A DNA stretch of 64,000 bases, taken from positions 1-64,000 of the forward strand of contig NZ_JARYZI010000010.1 in the NCBI RefSeq assembly GCF_029914245.1, given 5' to 3'. Both the position numbers and the translations under genes were made by a program. This stretch comes from Fusibacter bizertensis. GTDB lineage: Bacteria; Bacillota; Clostridia; Peptostreptococcales; Acidaminobacteraceae. The notes beneath the pieces were generated by a model. The model saw only the letters and a list, made by a program, of their open reading frames with translations. It did no database searches and was not told the DNA's origin. Below are positions 11,928-22,232 of this stretch, piece after piece (within the stretch, counting starts at the first letter, position 1; each line of letters opens with the position of its first letter).

Positions 11928-13034
11928 CTATTTTGATATTCTACAAGGCAATACCAAATATATATAATTTTCGTTATCAGTAGGTCTGATAATACATGGA
12001 CTTACATTATTAACAAATTCTAATCTAATATCTTCACTATCAACGATTTTAAGCGCATCAATCAGATACTTAGGATTAAAGCCAATTTCAAGGTCTTGAC
12101 CCTCTAGTTTAATATGAACTTTCTCTATTGAACTTCCCATTTCAGAATTAGATGTAATTTTGATTATATCATCTTTAACTTCAAGTTTAATAGCAACATT
12201 TTTATTTTCTCTTGCCATTAGGAAGGATCTATCAATTGCAGTTAAAAACTGATCCGTTTCTGTAATTGCGATGGACTTATATTCACTCGGTAGAATTTGA
12301 TTATAGTTTATAAACTCACCAGCAAGTAATCTTGAGTATACTTTAAGACCTGGAATTGTAAATAAAACCTGTTTTTCATCGAATGATATTCTTAGATCAC
12401 CTTTGTTTTCACTTTGAGATAAAAGTTTATTGATTTCATTTAAAGTTCTACCAGGAACAACTGCTTTTTTGTTTAAATCTGTTTTTACAATTGCTTTCTT
12501 AATTGCCATTCTAAATCCGTCAATTGCAACCATATTAAATTTGCCATTTTCAATCTCAAGAAGAGCACCAGTTAAAATAGGTCTAGACTCATCTTGAGAA
12601 ATTGCAAAACTTGTTTGTCTAATCATATTTGCAAATAGTTCTTTATCAATTAAAAATGAATTACTATCATCAATTACAGGTAGTTCTGGATATTCATTAC
12701 CTGGTAATCCAACTATTTTAAAATTTGATTCTCCGCAAGTAATATCAACTACATGATTGTCACCAATTTCAAAAGTAATTTCTTCATTCGGTAATTTTCT
12801 AATTAATTCTGAGAATAATCTAGCGGGAATAACAATCGAACCTTCAGTTAAAGTTTCAGAAGTTATAGAAGTTTCAATACTTAAATTCAGGTCGTTACCA
12901 ATAATTTTTAAAGTACCTTCTGTTGCTTCAAAATAAATACCAGAAAGTATAGGTAAAGTTGTTTTACTTGAAACGGCTTTAGAGACCATATTTATTGCAG
13001 CGGATAATTGATTTTGTTGGCATTTGAAATTCAT
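11928..13034 (-). CDS. dnaN: DNA polymerase III beta sliding clamp
   Basis: 368 residues, the normal length for the three-domain ring protein that tethers DNA polymerase. The N terminus MNFKCQQNQLSAAINMVSKAV and the C-terminal ILPCRISK-like ending (LVLPCRISK) are typical. ATG 13034 follows a GGAGG site. Encoded after dnaA with a 233-base gap that holds the origin unwinding elements. Confidence 0.98.
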   Translation of the reverse strand: MNFKCQQNQLSAAINMVSKAVSSKTTLPILSGIYFEATEGTLKIIGNDLNLSIETSITSETLTEGSIVIPARLFSELIRKLPNEEITFEIGDNHVVDITCGESNFKIVGLPGNEYPELPVIDDSNSFLIDKELFANMIRQTSFAISQDESRPILTGALLEIENGKFNMVAIDGFRMAIKKAIVKTDLNKKAVVPGRTLNEINKLLSQSENKGDLRISFDEKQVLFTIPGLKVYSRLLAGEFINYNQILPSEYKSIAITETDQFLTAIDRSFLMARENKNVAIKLEVKDDIIKITSNSEMGSSIEKVHIKLEGQDLEIGFNPKYLIDALKIVDSEDIRLEFVNNVSPCIIRPTDNENYIYLVLPCRISK

Positions 13035-13088
13035 ACTGAAGCCTCCTTTTTTTTATGTGTTATATAAAACAAAAACATATAAACAATT

Positions 13089-13125
13089 ATAGTAATAGTA
13101 GTAGGCGCTGTTGATTTGTGGAAAG
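13089..13125 (-). other. Predicted origin unwinding site: DnaA-trios beside two weak DnaA boxes
   Basis: On the minus strand, read from dnaA toward dnaN, there is a box-like CTTTCCACA (13117-13125), an overlapping AAATCAACA (13109-13117), a GC patch GCGCC, then the triplets TAC TAC TAT TAC TAT (13089-13103) leading into AT-rich DNA. This box-box-GC-trio order is the basal unwinding system described for Bacillus subtilis, where DnaA spreads from the boxes onto the trios and opens the duplex. Position between dnaA and dnaN also agrees. Function here is inferred. Confidence 0.75.
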
Positions 13126-13148
13126 GTAGGTGAAACCTTTGAAATCAA

Positions 13149-13267
13149 AGATAATTCTATTAAATTTATCTGTTGATTAAATGCGCCAGTTGATCCTAGT
13201 TATACACAGTTGATAACTTTAGGTTATTTCAGAAGTTATCAACAGATGCTTTTTACACATACTAACA
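13149..13267. other. dnaA-dnaN intergenic DnaA-box group
   Basis: Additional box-like sites lie beside the unwinding site: TTATACACA at 13200-13208 and TTATCAACA at 13236-13244 on the plus strand, plus TGTTGATTA at 13171 and TTGATAAC at 13210. They differ from the TTATCCACA consensus by one or two bases. This is the counterpart of the incC side of the bipartite Bacillus origin. Confidence 0.6.
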
Positions 13268-14599
13268 CTACTCGCCTTTTATTTCTTTAATAATGCCATC
13301 AATTTTATTTTTAAGATCATAATCAGATAGCATCTCAGTACTTATCTTTTCACAAGCATGAATAACTGTTGTATGATCGCGTCCACCAAACTCTTCACCA
13401 ATCTTAGGAAGTGATAAATCTGTTAGTTCTCTTGCTATATACATTGCTATTTGTCTAGGATACGCAATTTGTCTTGTTCTTTTCTTAGATTCAAAATCTT
13501 CAATTTTCATATTGAAATATTCAGCAACAGTAGACTTAATGAAATCTACATCTATCTTTCTAGCTCTCGTTGTTGAGAATATATCTTTTAGTGCTTCATT
13601 AACTAGAGAAATATCAACTTCACGTTTTGTAAGTGTTGAATAAGCAACAACTCTATTTAGTGCACCTTCAAGTTCTCGAATATTAGATTTAATCTTAGAA
13701 GCTATAAATTCAAAGACTTCTCCAGGGATGTCAATTCGATCTCTTTCAGATTTCTTCTTTAATATAGCAATTCTAGTTTCATAATCAGGTGGTTGGATAT
13801 CTGTGATAAGTCCCCACTCAAATCTTGATCGGAGTCGATCTTCTAATGTTGGAATCTCTTTAGGTGGTCGATCTGAAGATACAATGATCTGTTTGTTTTC
13901 TTCATATAATGCATTAAATGTATGGAAGAACTCTTCTTGTGTTCTCTCTTTTCCAGCAATAAACTGGATATCATCGACAAGTAAAACGTCTACGGTTCTA
14001 TACTTATTTCTAAACTCTTCATTTTTATCATCTTTAATAGAGTTAATGAGTTCGTTTGTGAATTTTTCACTGGATACATAATATACTTTGGCATTTTTAT
14101 TTTGAGATAAAATATAATGGCCAATCGCATGCATTAAGTGGGTTTTTCCAAGCCCAACGCCTCCGTATATAAAAAGTGGATTATAGGATTTTGCTGGTGA
14201 CTCTGCAACTGCAAGAGATGCAGCATGAGCAAATCTATTACTATTGCCAACGACAAATTCATTGAAAACATATCTTGGGTTTAAATTTGTAGTTTCAAAC
14301 AGTTCCGAATGGTCTTTTTCTTTAACTTTCTTGAGTTCAAGTGTATTCTCTTCAGGTATTATATATTTTATGATGAAATCCTGATTTGTAACGTATTTAA
14401 TAGTATTGGTAATTAAATCGTTATATCTGTTTTCTAATATATTTCTGTTGAGATTACCAGAAGTTTGAAGAATAAGCGTATTTCCTTCAATGGCAATTGG
14501 AACGACATTCTCGATCCAGGTACTGAAGCTGAGTGGCATGAGCTCATTCTTCATGTTGATTCTTGCCTCTTCCCAAATTTCTAACAATCTGTTGTCCAT
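13268..14599 (-). CDS. dnaA: Chromosomal replication initiator DnaA
   Basis: AAA+ initiator that binds the boxes on either side of its own gene and melts the origin. 443 residues: N-terminal domain I to about 75, a short linker, Walker [10 protein letters not shown] near 145-153, Walker B LLVDDIQF, arginine-finger region [11 protein letters not shown], and the DNA-binding domain ending with [11 protein letters not shown], the DnaA-box recognition motif. ATG 14599 follows TAGGAGGA. Its promoter must lie inside the box cluster upstream, so autoregulation is likely. Confidence 0.98.
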   Translation of the reverse strand: MDNRLLEIWEEARINMKNELMPLSFSTWIENVVPIAIEGNTLILQTSGNLNRNILENRYNDLITNTIKYVTNQDFIIKYIIPEENTLELKKVKEKDHSELFETTNLNPRYVFNEFVVGNSNRFAHAASLAVAESPAKSYNPLFIYGGVGLGKTHLMHAIGHYILSQNKNAKVYYVSSEKFTNELINSIKDDKNEEFRNKYRTVDVLLVDDIQFIAGKERTQEEFFHTFNALYEENKQIIVSSDRPPKEIPTLEDRLRSRFEWGLITDIQPPDYETRIAILKKKSERDRIDIPGEVFEFIASKIKSNIRELEGALNRVVAYSTLTKREVDISLVNEALKDIFSTTRARKIDVDFIKSTVAEYFNMKIEDFESKKRTRQIAYPRQIAMYIARELTDLSLPKIGEEFGGRDHTTVIHACEKISTEMLSDYDLKNKIDGIIKEIKGE

Positions 14600-15117
14600 G
14601 TGTTATCCTCCTAATAAAGCTTGTTTATCCACAAAATCTGGGATAAATTGTTGATAAAAATAATGTTGAAAATAAGATTAAAGTTGTATTTTAAAGTGAA
14701 TGAATTTGTGGATAAAAAATGATTTTTTAGAGTTATCAACAGAAAACTGCCCATTTTATCAACACTATACACAGTGAAATTATCAAAAAGTCAAAAAAAA
14801 AATGACAAACAATCAACAAATTCTAGTTATCCACAATTTTGTTTCGCCAAAAATTTAATACTGTGAGTACAAATCATTTTAACAAATTTCAAGTTGTTTT
14901 TCAAACTTATCCACAAAAAACTTCAAATATAATTTTTGTGGATAAGTTTATAAGCATTAGAATTTTAATTTTTTTGTGGATTAAGCAAATAAATTATACA
15001 CAATTCTGTTGATAGATTGTGCATAACTACTAGATGTTACTTTTAACCTTTTTTCCACAACTATATATAGTGTTATACAAACGTTTATAATGTAACAAAT
15101 CTCTTTGTCCTTTAAAC
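14600..15117. other. oriC: Origin of replication, DnaA-box cluster between dnaA and rpmH
   Basis: A gene-free region with many DnaA boxes. Perfect TTATCCACA on plus at 14625-14633, 14827-14835 and 14907-14915; perfect matches on minus at 14707-14715 and 14937-14945. One-mismatch sites: 14649-14657 (minus), 14733-14741, 14756-14764, 14994-15002 (plus), 14975-14983 and 15018-15026 (minus). Gene orientation switches here from leftward to rightward, as expected at the origin. It corresponds to the incA/incB side of the Bacillus origin. Confidence 0.93.
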
Positions 15118-15146
15118 TTGACAGAGCAGGGGCTACACGTTATAAT
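15118..15146 (+). promoter_or_regulatory. rpmH promoter, perfect sigmaA consensus
   Basis: TTGACA (15118-15123) and TATAAT (15141-15146) with a 17-base spacer, a perfect match to the vegetative consensus, about 75 bases before rpmH. It should give very high transcription of rpmH and, through a weak hairpin, rnpA. Confidence 0.9.
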
Positions 15147-15218
15147 GTTTTAGCAGACTTATGAAAAAAAATATGTTTATATATATGTATATGTAACGTG
15201 AGTAAGGAGGTGTCTTAA

Positions 15219-15353
15219 ATGAAAAGAACATATCAACCTAAGAAAAGACAAAGAAAAGTTGAGCATGGATTCCGTAAAAGAATGAAAACAAGTGCGGGTA
15301 GAAATGTAATCAAAGCAAGAAGAAGAAGAGGTAGAAAGAAATTATCTGCTTAA
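15219..15353 (+). CDS. rpmH: 50S ribosomal protein L34
   Basis: A 44-residue, strongly basic protein starting [19 protein letters not shown] and rich in Arg/Lys to its end, the standard L34 length. Ribosome site AAGGAGG at 15204-15210 precedes ATG 15219. It is the first gene of the right arm, beside oriC as in nearly all Firmicutes. Confidence 0.97.
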   Translation: MKRTYQPKKRQRKVEHGFRKRMKTSAGRNVIKARRRRGRKKLSA

Positions 15354-15360
15354 TGGATTA

Positions 15361-15388
15361 AAAGACCGCAGTCAGTGGTCTTTTTTTG
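15361..15388 (+). terminator. Hairpin with T run between rpmH and rnpA
   Basis: A 7-bp stem (15361-15367 with 15377-15383) continues into seven or more T. As it lies inside the rpmH-rnpA unit it probably acts as a partial terminator, keeping RNase P protein expression far below that of L34. Confidence 0.75.
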
Positions 15389-15410
15389 TAATTAATGCTG
15401 TGGAGGCACG

Positions 15411-15737
15411 ATGACTTTTGAAAGCTTAAAAAAACCTTCAGAATTTTCTAAAGTCTATAAACGTGGAAAATCATTCGCTGATAAGAATATTGTTGTGTAT
15501 TATATGCCAAATCACTTGAATATAACACGCATAGGTTTTTCAATTAGCAAAAAAGTAGGCAATAGCGTGGTTAGAAATCGCACTAGGCGATTAATTAGAG
15601 AATCATTTAGAACAACCTTTGAGGGATTTGATGGCTATGATTTGATCTTTGTGGCGAGAGTGAGATCAAACCAAGCTGATTATCACGAAATAAAGAGATC
15701 ATTAAAGTATATCTTTAAAAGAATTAATATTTCGTGA
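15411..15737 (+). CDS. rnpA: Ribonuclease P protein component
   Basis: 108 residues. The protein subunit that helps the RNase P RNA cut 5' leaders from tRNA precursors. The RNA-binding signature is [17 protein letters not shown] near residues 50-66, and the N terminus [16 protein letters not shown] is typical. ATG 15411 follows TGGAGG. Encoded between rpmH and yidD as usual. Confidence 0.97.
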   Translation: MTFESLKKPSEFSKVYKRGKSFADKNIVVYYMPNHLNITRIGFSISKKVGNSVVRNRTRRLIRESFRTTFEGFDGYDLIFVARVRSNQADYHEIKRSLKYIFKRINIS

Positions 15738-15759
15738 ATCAAGAAAGTGTACGCACAAG

Positions 15760-15969
15760 ATGAAAACCATTTTAATTTTGATGATTAGATTTTACAGAAA
15801 ATTTATTTCACCATTATTGGGTAGCAACTGTAGGTTCCATCCTACGTGTTCTCAATATTCTTTGGAGGCGATTGAAAAGTATGGTGCCCTAAAAGGCGTA
15901 CGTTTAAGTGTTAAACGTATAGTAAAATGCCATCCATTTCATCCTGGTGGATATGACCCATTAGAATAG
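15760..15969 (+). CDS. yidD: Membrane protein insertion efficiency factor YidD
   Basis: 69 residues with the conserved core [20 protein letters not shown] and [11 protein letters not shown] near the end. The small protein has an amphipathic N terminus and assists insertion of membrane proteins with YidC, encoded next. The ribosome site is poor, which suggests low or coupled translation after rnpA (22-base gap). Confidence 0.95.
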   Translation: MKTILILMIRFYRKFISPLLGSNCRFHPTCSQYSLEAIEKYGALKGVRLSVKRIVKCHPFHPGGYDPLE

Positions 15970-15987
15970 GTTTAGGAGGGTAATGAG

Positions 15988-16707
15988 TTGAATATTTTTG
16001 CACAAATTTTTGGATATTTACTTGGGTTAATCTATGGAGTAGTTAACGACTATGGAATCGCTATCATACTATTTACATTGATAACTAAGTCTTTATTGAT
16101 GCCATTTACTATTAAACAGTTACGTTCGCAAAAAGCGATGGCTGCTATTCAACCTAAAATGAAAGAAATACAAGAAAAATATAAAGATAATAAAGAAAAG
16201 CAAAATCAAATGCTTGTTGAATTATATAAGGAACATAAGTACAATCCTTTAAGTGGATGTTTGCCATTGCTTATTCAATTTCCAATTATCATTGGACTTT
16301 TTACTGCGATGAGACAACCTGGTGAATACGTATTTGTAAATAATCCTGAATTGTTAGCTAAAGCTACTGAGCAAACTTTTTTATGGATTGGAAATCTTTC
16401 AGTACCGGATTTGATGAGTAATATTTTTTCATCTGGTCCAGTATGGTTTTTAGCATTACCTGGATTGATGCCTATTATTTCTTCAGCACTCACCTATTTC
16501 CAAATGTCGAGTATGAATTCTGCAACTGGTGGTACTGATGCGGTTAACAATCAAATGAAGATTATGCAAATTATTTTCCCAGTGATGATCTTATTCTGGG
16601 GTAAAACAATGTCTGCAGGTTTAATCCTTTATTGGACAGTAGGTAGTATATTCCAAATTGTTCAACAGTATATTATGAAACGACCAGCTAAGGGGGATGT
16701 TAATTAA
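15988..16707 (+). CDS. yidC: Membrane protein insertase YidC/OxaI/SpoIIIJ
   Basis: 239 residues with five hydrophobic stretches, the minimal Gram-positive type. The cytoplasmic loop KQLRSQKAMAAIQPKMKEIQ between helices 1 and 2 and the FPIIIGLFTAMRQ helix are family signatures. The start is TTG at 15988 after AGGAGGG; the in-frame region has no ATG, and an ATG at 15982 is in another frame with a stop. I see no lipobox in the N terminus, unlike SpoIIIJ. Its stop overlaps the jag start by one base. Confidence 0.95.
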   Translation: MNIFAQIFGYLLGLIYGVVNDYGIAIILFTLITKSLLMPFTIKQLRSQKAMAAIQPKMKEIQEKYKDNKEKQNQMLVELYKEHKYNPLSGCLPLLIQFPIIIGLFTAMRQPGEYVFVNNPELLAKATEQTFLWIGNLSVPDLMSNIFSSGPVWFLALPGLMPIISSALTYFQMSSMNSATGGTDAVNNQMKIMQIIFPVMILFWGKTMSAGLILYWTVGSIFQIVQQYIMKRPAKGDVN

Positions 16708-17342
16708 TGAAATTTGTTGAGAAGTCTGGGAAAAGTGTAGAAGAAGCGTTACGACTTGCTCTAATTGAACTTGAAGCGAGTAGAGAACAAGTTGATATTG
16801 AAGTATTGGAAGAAGGCGCAAAAGGCTTTTTAGGAATCGGAGCAAAAGATTCTCGTATAAGAGTTACAAAACGCAATAATGTAATAGATACTGCTAGAAA
16901 TTTCTTGAGTAGTATTTTAAAAGAAATGAAAATAAACACTGAGTTAGAGTTTGAACAAGTTGGTGAAGTTCTTAATATCAATATGATTGGTGAAGATATG
17001 GCTATCTTAATTGGTAAAAGAGGACAAACACTTGATTCTTTACAATACTTAGTAAGTTTAGTAGTCAATAAAGAAAGAGATGAATATCTTCGAGTTGTTC
17101 TAGATACTGAGAATTATCGTGCTAAGCGTAAAGAAACTTTAGAATCATTAGCCGAAAAGCTTGCTTCAAAAGTTAAGAAATCTAGAAAAAATGTAATACT
17201 TGAACCTATGAATCCATATGAAAGAAGGATTATTCATTCTGCATTACAAAACAATCCAAATGTTAGTACAAAATCTGAGGGTGATGAACCTTACAGAAAA
17301 GTAGTTATCTATTTTGATTACAAAAAAAATAAAACTAACTAA
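16707..17342 (+). CDS. jag: RNA-binding protein Jag/KhpB
   Basis: 211 residues: Jag N-terminal domain about 1-50 (with the GAKGFLGIGAK motif), type II KH domain about 70-140 with LIGKRGQTLDSLQYL, and R3H domain about 145-205 with LEPMNPYERRIIHSALQ. The family binds small and messenger RNAs and affects cell elongation. ATG 16707 overlaps the yidC stop (TAATG), so translation is coupled. Confidence 0.95.
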   Translation: MKFVEKSGKSVEEALRLALIELEASREQVDIEVLEEGAKGFLGIGAKDSRIRVTKRNNVIDTARNFLSSILKEMKINTELEFEQVGEVLNINMIGEDMAILIGKRGQTLDSLQYLVSLVVNKERDEYLRVVLDTENYRAKRKETLESLAEKLASKVKKSRKNVILEPMNPYERRIIHSALQNNPNVSTKSEGDEPYRKVVIYFDYKKNKTN

Positions 17343-17348
17343 CTCTAA

Positions 17349-17378
17349 TAACCCAGTTTTGTAACTGGGTTATATTTT
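17349..17378 (+). terminator. Terminator after jag
   Basis: A 10-bp stem (17349-17358 with 17363-17372), tetraloop, then a T-rich tail. It lies just before the mnmE ribosome site, so mnmE may be partly read through. Confidence 0.75.
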
Positions 17379-17397
17379 AATTTATCAGGAGATTATT

Positions 17398-18765
17398 ATG
17401 ATAACAGATACTATTGTTGCTATATCTACTCCAATTGGCGAAGGTGCAATTGGTATAGTAAGAATGAGTGGACCAGACGCATTTGATATAGTGCATACCA
17501 TCTTTAAATCAGCTACTTCAAAAAAAACGATAAACAGAGAACTCGTTTATGGTCACATCTATAGTAATGATCAAATTGTAGATGAAGTTATGGTTGCCAA
17601 AATGCAGAGTCCACACACTTATACAAAAGAAGATATTGTTGAAATCAATTGCCACGGCGGTATATTACCACTAAAAGAAATTCTTAGTTTATGTTTAAAA
17701 AATGGAGCTAGATTAGCTGAACGCGGTGAGTTTACTCAGAGAGCTTTTTTAAATGGTCGTATTGATTTAACTCAAGCAGAGTCTGTTATGGATTTGATTA
17801 GTGCAAAGACAAAAAAAGGTTTTGATCTTGCGATTAATCAATTAGAGGGTTTTTTATCTAACAAAATAAAATCTATTCGCAATCAATTGATAGTAACAAT
17901 GGGTCAGATTGAAGTGAGTATTGATTATCCTGAAGAAGATATAGAAGAAATTACTTATAATGAAATTAGAAACCAGCTAGAAAGTGTATTAAATAGTATC
18001 GATGAATTATTAAAAAATGCGCAAAACGGAAAAATTATCAGAGACGGGTTAAAAACTGCTATAATTGGTAAACCTAATGTTGGTAAATCTAGTCTAATGA
18101 ATGCATTACTTAAAGATTCACGTGCCATTGTTACTGAAATAGCAGGAACAACAAGAGATGTTATAGAAGAGTTTATGAATATTGGTGGCATACCAATAAA
18201 GTTAATAGATACTGCAGGTATAAGAGAAACAGAAGATCTTGTAGAAAAAATTGGCGTTGAGAGATCTAAAGGTGTTTTCAATGAAGCTGATTTAGTTATT
18301 TTTATGTTAAATGCTTCAGAGTTAATTTCAAAAGAAGATTTGTTATTGATGGAACTTGTCAAAGATAGGCATGCCATTGTGATTATTAATAAGACTGATT
18401 TAGAAATTAAATTAGATGAAAATCTAATTTCTGAACATTTAAAAGATAAAATCATAATAAAGACATCGCTAGAGTTGGAGCAAGGTATAGATTTAGTTGA
18501 ACAAGCAATTCAACAAATGGTTTTTGGTAATAATATCGATATGAGTTCGACTGAAATGGTTAGTAATTCAAGGCATATATCATTACTTGAAAATTCGCGT
18601 GACAATATTTGTGATGCAATTGGTGCTATAAATAACAGGATGCCTTATGATTTTGTGGAAGTTGATATTAAAGAAGGTATCATTAATTTAGGGAAAATTA
18701 CTGGTGAATCAGTTGAAAAAGATTTATTAACAAATATTTTTAGTAATTTTTGTCTTGGAAAATAA
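17398..18765 (+). CDS. mnmE: tRNA uridine-5-carboxymethylaminomethyl modification GTPase
   Basis: 455 residues. With MnmG it modifies the wobble uridine of certain tRNAs. The N-terminal tetrahydrofolate-binding domain is about 1-118; the G domain has GKPNVGKSS near 222, TAGIRETED and NKTD; the protein ends CLGK with the catalytic cysteine of the family. Followed 10 bases later by its partner mnmG. Confidence 0.97.
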   Translation: MITDTIVAISTPIGEGAIGIVRMSGPDAFDIVHTIFKSATSKKTINRELVYGHIYSNDQIVDEVMVAKMQSPHTYTKEDIVEINCHGGILPLKEILSLCLKNGARLAERGEFTQRAFLNGRIDLTQAESVMDLISAKTKKGFDLAINQLEGFLSNKIKSIRNQLIVTMGQIEVSIDYPEEDIEEITYNEIRNQLESVLNSIDELLKNAQNGKIIRDGLKTAIIGKPNVGKSSLMNALLKDSRAIVTEIAGTTRDVIEEFMNIGGIPIKLIDTAGIRETEDLVEKIGVERSKGVFNEADLVIFMLNASELISKEDLLLMELVKDRHAIVIINKTDLEIKLDENLISEHLKDKIIIKTSLELEQGIDLVEQAIQQMVFGNNIDMSSTEMVSNSRHISLLENSRDNICDAIGAINNRMPYDFVEVDIKEGIINLGKITGESVEKDLLTNIFSNFCLGK

Positions 18766-18775
18766 GGAGTAAAAA

Positions 18776-20665
18776 ATGGTAAGAACATATGATGCAGGAC
18801 ATTATGATTGTATCGTTGTAGGTGCAGGTCATGCTGGATGTGAAGCAGCACTTGCAAGTGCTAGAATGGGTGTTAAAACGTTGATTCTTTCAATCAATCT
18901 TGATTCAATAGCTATGATGCCATGTAATCCTTCTATAGGTGGAACTGGAAAAGGTCATCTTGTTAAAGAAATAGATGCTCTTGGTGGTGAAATGGGACTT
19001 AATATTGATCGTTCTTTTTTACAAAGTAAAATGCTCAATAGTAGCAAAGGACCTGCAGTTCATTCTTTACGTGCTCAAGCAGATAAAAATCAGTACCATA
19101 AAGAAATGAAAAAAGTAATGGAAAACACTGATAATTTATATATTAAGCAAGCCGAAGTAAAAGAACTTGTAATTGAAGATGGATGTGCTTCAGGAGTAAT
19201 TACGCAAACAGGCGCAAAATTCACTTCAAAAGTAGTTATTTTAGCTACAGGCACTTACTTAGGAAGCAAAATTTTCATTGGTGATGCTGTTATAAGTAGT
19301 GGACCAAATGGTTTATCAGCTTCTTATGATTTAGTGGATAGTCTCGTAAAAAATAATATGGAGCTTAGACGATTTAAGACTGGTACACCTGCTAGAATTG
19401 ATGCGCGTACTCTTGATTATGATCAAATGCAAATTCAATGGGGCGATAAAGAATATGAAATGTTTTCATTTATGAATGATCATATTGAACTTGATGAATT
19501 ACCTTGTTGGTTAACCTATACAAATAAGTCAACTCATGAAGTGATATTAAATAATCTTGATAAATCTGGACTTTTTACTGGTACTATTGAAGGCACTGGA
19601 CCACGTTATTGTCCATCAATAGAAACTAAACTCATAAGATTTACTGATAAAGAAAGGCATCAACTTTTTATTGAACCTGAAGGTCGTGACACAAATGAAA
19701 TGTACGTTCAAGGTATGTCAACAAGTATGTCTGAAGACGTTCAATTAGCTTTTATGCGTACAATTCCTGGTCTTGGAAGATGTGAAATTATGAGACCAGC
19801 TTACGCCATTGAATATGATTGTATTAATCCCCTTGACCTTAAATTGACGTTGGAATTTAAAGAGACTAATAATCTTTTTTCAGCTGGACAATTTAATGGT
19901 ACTTCCGGATATGAAGAGGCTGCGGCTCAAGGTTTGATTGCAGGTATAAATGCAGCTCTTAAAGTTAAGGGGAAAGAACCTTTTATACTTGATCGATCAG
20001 AAGCATATATTGGTGTGTTAATTGATGATCTTGTGACTAAAGGAACAGATGAACCTTATAGAATGATGACTTCAAGATCAGAATATCGTCTTTTACTTAG
20101 ACAGGATAACGCTGATCTTAGATTAACTGAAAAAAGTTATAATATTGGGTTAGTAACAGAGGAAAGATACGCTAGATTTAAAAATAAGATGGAACATATT
20201 GAACAGGAAATGAAAAGAGTTTCAACTGTTACTTTAAAAGCTGATTTACTCAATCCTATACTTAAGGATTTAGGTATACCAGAAGTAAGTCAAGGGATGA
20301 AAATGATCGATATGTTAAAAAGACCTGAAATTTATTATAATAATTTGGAATCTATTGATACAACTCGTCCTGAAAATCTTTCTACTGATGTAATTAAGCA
20401 AGTTGAAGTCACTTTAAAATATGAAGGCTATATTAAAAAGCAGCTACTTCAAGTAGAAAAATTTAAGGCATTGGAAGAGAAGGTTATTCCGAGTGATATT
20501 GATTTTTTTGTAATTGATAGTTTAAGACTTGAAGCTAGGCAAAAACTGGATGCGATTAGACCACTAAATATAGGACAAGCTTCTCGTATTTCAGGTGTTT
20601 CACCTGCTGATGTATCTGTTTTACTTGTTTATCTTGAACAATATAGAAGGCGGTCGAAAAAATGA
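18776..20665 (+). CDS. mnmG: tRNA uridine-5-carboxymethylaminomethyl modification enzyme, FAD subunit
   Basis: 629 residues. FAD-binding motif [12 protein letters not shown] near 14-25; PCNPSIGG and the [12 protein letters not shown] signature near 374-385 are diagnostic of MnmG. Acts in complex with MnmE. Ribosome site AAGGAG lies before ATG 18776. Stop overlaps the rsmG start. Confidence 0.97.
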   Translation: MVRTYDAGHYDCIVVGAGHAGCEAALASARMGVKTLILSINLDSIAMMPCNPSIGGTGKGHLVKEIDALGGEMGLNIDRSFLQSKMLNSSKGPAVHSLRAQADKNQYHKEMKKVMENTDNLYIKQAEVKELVIEDGCASGVITQTGAKFTSKVVILATGTYLGSKIFIGDAVISSGPNGLSASYDLVDSLVKNNMELRRFKTGTPARIDARTLDYDQMQIQWGDKEYEMFSFMNDHIELDELPCWLTYTNKSTHEVILNNLDKSGLFTGTIEGTGPRYCPSIETKLIRFTDKERHQLFIEPEGRDTNEMYVQGMSTSMSEDVQLAFMRTIPGLGRCEIMRPAYAIEYDCINPLDLKLTLEFKETNNLFSAGQFNGTSGYEEAAAQGLIAGINAALKVKGKEPFILDRSEAYIGVLIDDLVTKGTDEPYRMMTSRSEYRLLLRQDNADLRLTEKSYNIGLVTEERYARFKNKMEHIEQEMKRVSTVTLKADLLNPILKDLGIPEVSQGMKMIDMLKRPEIYYNNLESIDTTRPENLSTDVIKQVEVTLKYEGYIKKQLLQVEKFKALEEKVIPSDIDFFVIDSLRLEARQKLDAIRPLNIGQASRISGVSPADVSVLLVYLEQYRRRSKK

Positions 20666-21360
20666 TGAATTACTTTGATGATTTAGGAATACAAGTTGAT
20701 GACATAAAGAGCAGACAATTTGAAATTTTTTATAAATTATTAATTGAAGAAAATGAGAAATATAATTTAACGGCTATTACTGAGCGTAAGGATGTTTATA
20801 TTAAACACTTTTTAGATTCAATACTAGTAGAAAAACTAGATTTTGAGTTTAATGGTAAAAAAGTAATTGATATTGGGACAGGTGCTGGTTTTCCCGCAAT
20901 TCCGCTTAAAATTATGAATCCACAGATGAGAATAACTGGGCTTGATGCATTAAATAAGAGAATTGGATTTATAAAGATGGTTCAAAAGGAGTTGTCATTA
21001 AAAGACATTGAATTGATTCATGGTAGAGCTGAGGATTTTGGTCAAATGACTAAATACCGTGAGCAATATGATTTTGCAGTTTCAAGAGCGGTTGCGGAGT
21101 TAAGACTTTTACTTGAGCTTGTAATGCCTTTTGTCAATGTGGGAGGCTATTTTATAGCTTACAAAAGTTTAAAAACAAAGACAGAACTTGAGGATGCGAC
21201 TCATGCATTAAATGAGATGAAATCTAAGTTGATCGATATTGTTGAATTCAAGTTACCCGAAGATTTCGGAACAAGAGACATGATGATTATTCAAAAAATG
21301 GGAAAAATTAACAATAAATACCCTAGAAAACCTGGGATTCCAAAAAAATCACCTTTATAA
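20662..21360 (+). CDS. rsmG: 16S rRNA (guanine-527 N7) methyltransferase
   Basis: 232 residues. The SAM-binding motif is [17 protein letters not shown], followed by the family signature [10 protein letters not shown] and a conserved SRAVAEL. The enzyme methylates G527 near the decoding site; its loss gives low-level streptomycin resistance in other bacteria. Starts in an ATGATG overlapping the mnmG stop; either ATG is possible. Confidence 0.96.
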   Translation: MMNYFDDLGIQVDDIKSRQFEIFYKLLIEENEKYNLTAITERKDVYIKHFLDSILVEKLDFEFNGKKVIDIGTGAGFPAIPLKIMNPQMRITGLDALNKRIGFIKMVQKELSLKDIELIHGRAEDFGQMTKYREQYDFAVSRAVAELRLLLELVMPFVNVGGYFIAYKSLKTKTELEDATHALNEMKSKLIDIVEFKLPEDFGTRDMMIIQKMGKINNKYPRKPGIPKKSPL

Positions 21361-21372
21361 CATATTTTTCTA

Positions 21373-21402
21373 GAACTCTGTTTAAACAGAGTTCTTTTTT
21401 TA
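21373..21402 (+). terminator. Terminator after rsmG
   Basis: A perfect 11-bp palindromic stem (21373-21383 with 21384-21394) followed by a run of T. It ends the mnmE-mnmG-rsmG unit before parA. Confidence 0.85.
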
Positions 21403-21464
21403 TATCTATTATTTTATAGTTGATTTGTAGTATAATAGAAATAGTAAGCTATCAAGGAGGATTT

Positions 21465-22232
21465 ATGGGTAAATCAATGGCAATATTTAATCAAAAAGGT
21501 GGTGTTGGCAAGACTACTACTGCTGTTAATTTTTCAGCTGCACTTGCAGAAAAAGGAAAACGTGTTTTATTAGTCGATAATGATCCTCAAGGAAATTTAT
21601 CAAGTGGTGTCGGTATTGTTAAATCAGAATTAGAAAATACAATTTATCAGGTATTAATTAATGAAGTAGATATTATAGATTGTATAATCCCCACTCAATT
21701 CGAAAACTTAGATATTGTACCTGGAAGTGTAGATTTGGCTGGTGCTGAAATTGAACTTATTGATTTTCCTAATAGAGAGTTTTTATTAAAATCACAGCTT
21801 GCCAAAGTTAAAGATAATTATGACTATATAATTATAGATTGCCCACCTTCACTTGGCCTTTTAACAATTAATGCTCTCGTTGCAGTAGATAGTGTAATTA
21901 TTCCAATTCAATGTGAGTATTATGCACTTGAAGGCGTTAGCCAACTAGTAAATACTTTTAATCTTGTTAAGAAGAGTATTAATCCTGATCTTGTTATTCA
22001 AGGTGTACTTTTAAGTATGTTTGATGGTAGAACAAACTTATCTATACAAGTTGTTGATGAAGTAAAAAAACATTTTCGACATTTAGTTTATGCTACTATC
22101 GTACCTAGAAATATTCGACTAGCGGAAGCACCTAGTTTTGGATTACCAATAATACATTATGATCGAAAATCTAGAGGTGCTGAAGCATATCTTGATTTAG
22201 CCGATGAATTTTTAAGTTTAGAAGAGGAGTAA
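21465..22232 (+). CDS. parA: Chromosome-partitioning ATPase ParA/Soj
   Basis: 255 residues. Deviant Walker A KGGVGKTT near residue 12-19, typical of ParA, then DNDPQGN and the Walker B DYIIIDCPPSLG. It works with ParB and parS in origin segregation and in control of DnaA. ATG 21465 follows AAGGAGG (21454-21460); an upstream in-frame TTG at 21420 has no ribosome site and lies in a promoter-like stretch (TATAAT 21431-21436). Confidence 0.97.
   Translation: MGKSMAIFNQKGGVGKTTTAVNFSAALAEKGKRVLLVDNDPQGNLSSGVGIVKSELENTIYQVLINEVDIIDCIIPTQFENLDIVPGSVDLAGAEIELIDFPNREFLLKSQLAKVKDNYDYIIIDCPPSLGLLTINALVAVDSVIIPIQCEYYALEGVSQLVNTFNLVKKSINPDLVIQGVLLSMFDGRTNLSIQVVDEVKKHFRHLVYATIVPRNIRLAEAPSFGLPIIHYDRKSRGAEAYLDLADEFLSLEEE

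Noticed and set aside
17955-18455. Minus-strand open frame of 166 codons inside mnmE
   Set aside because: Shadow of the G domain coding sequence; no start signal or recognisable motif.
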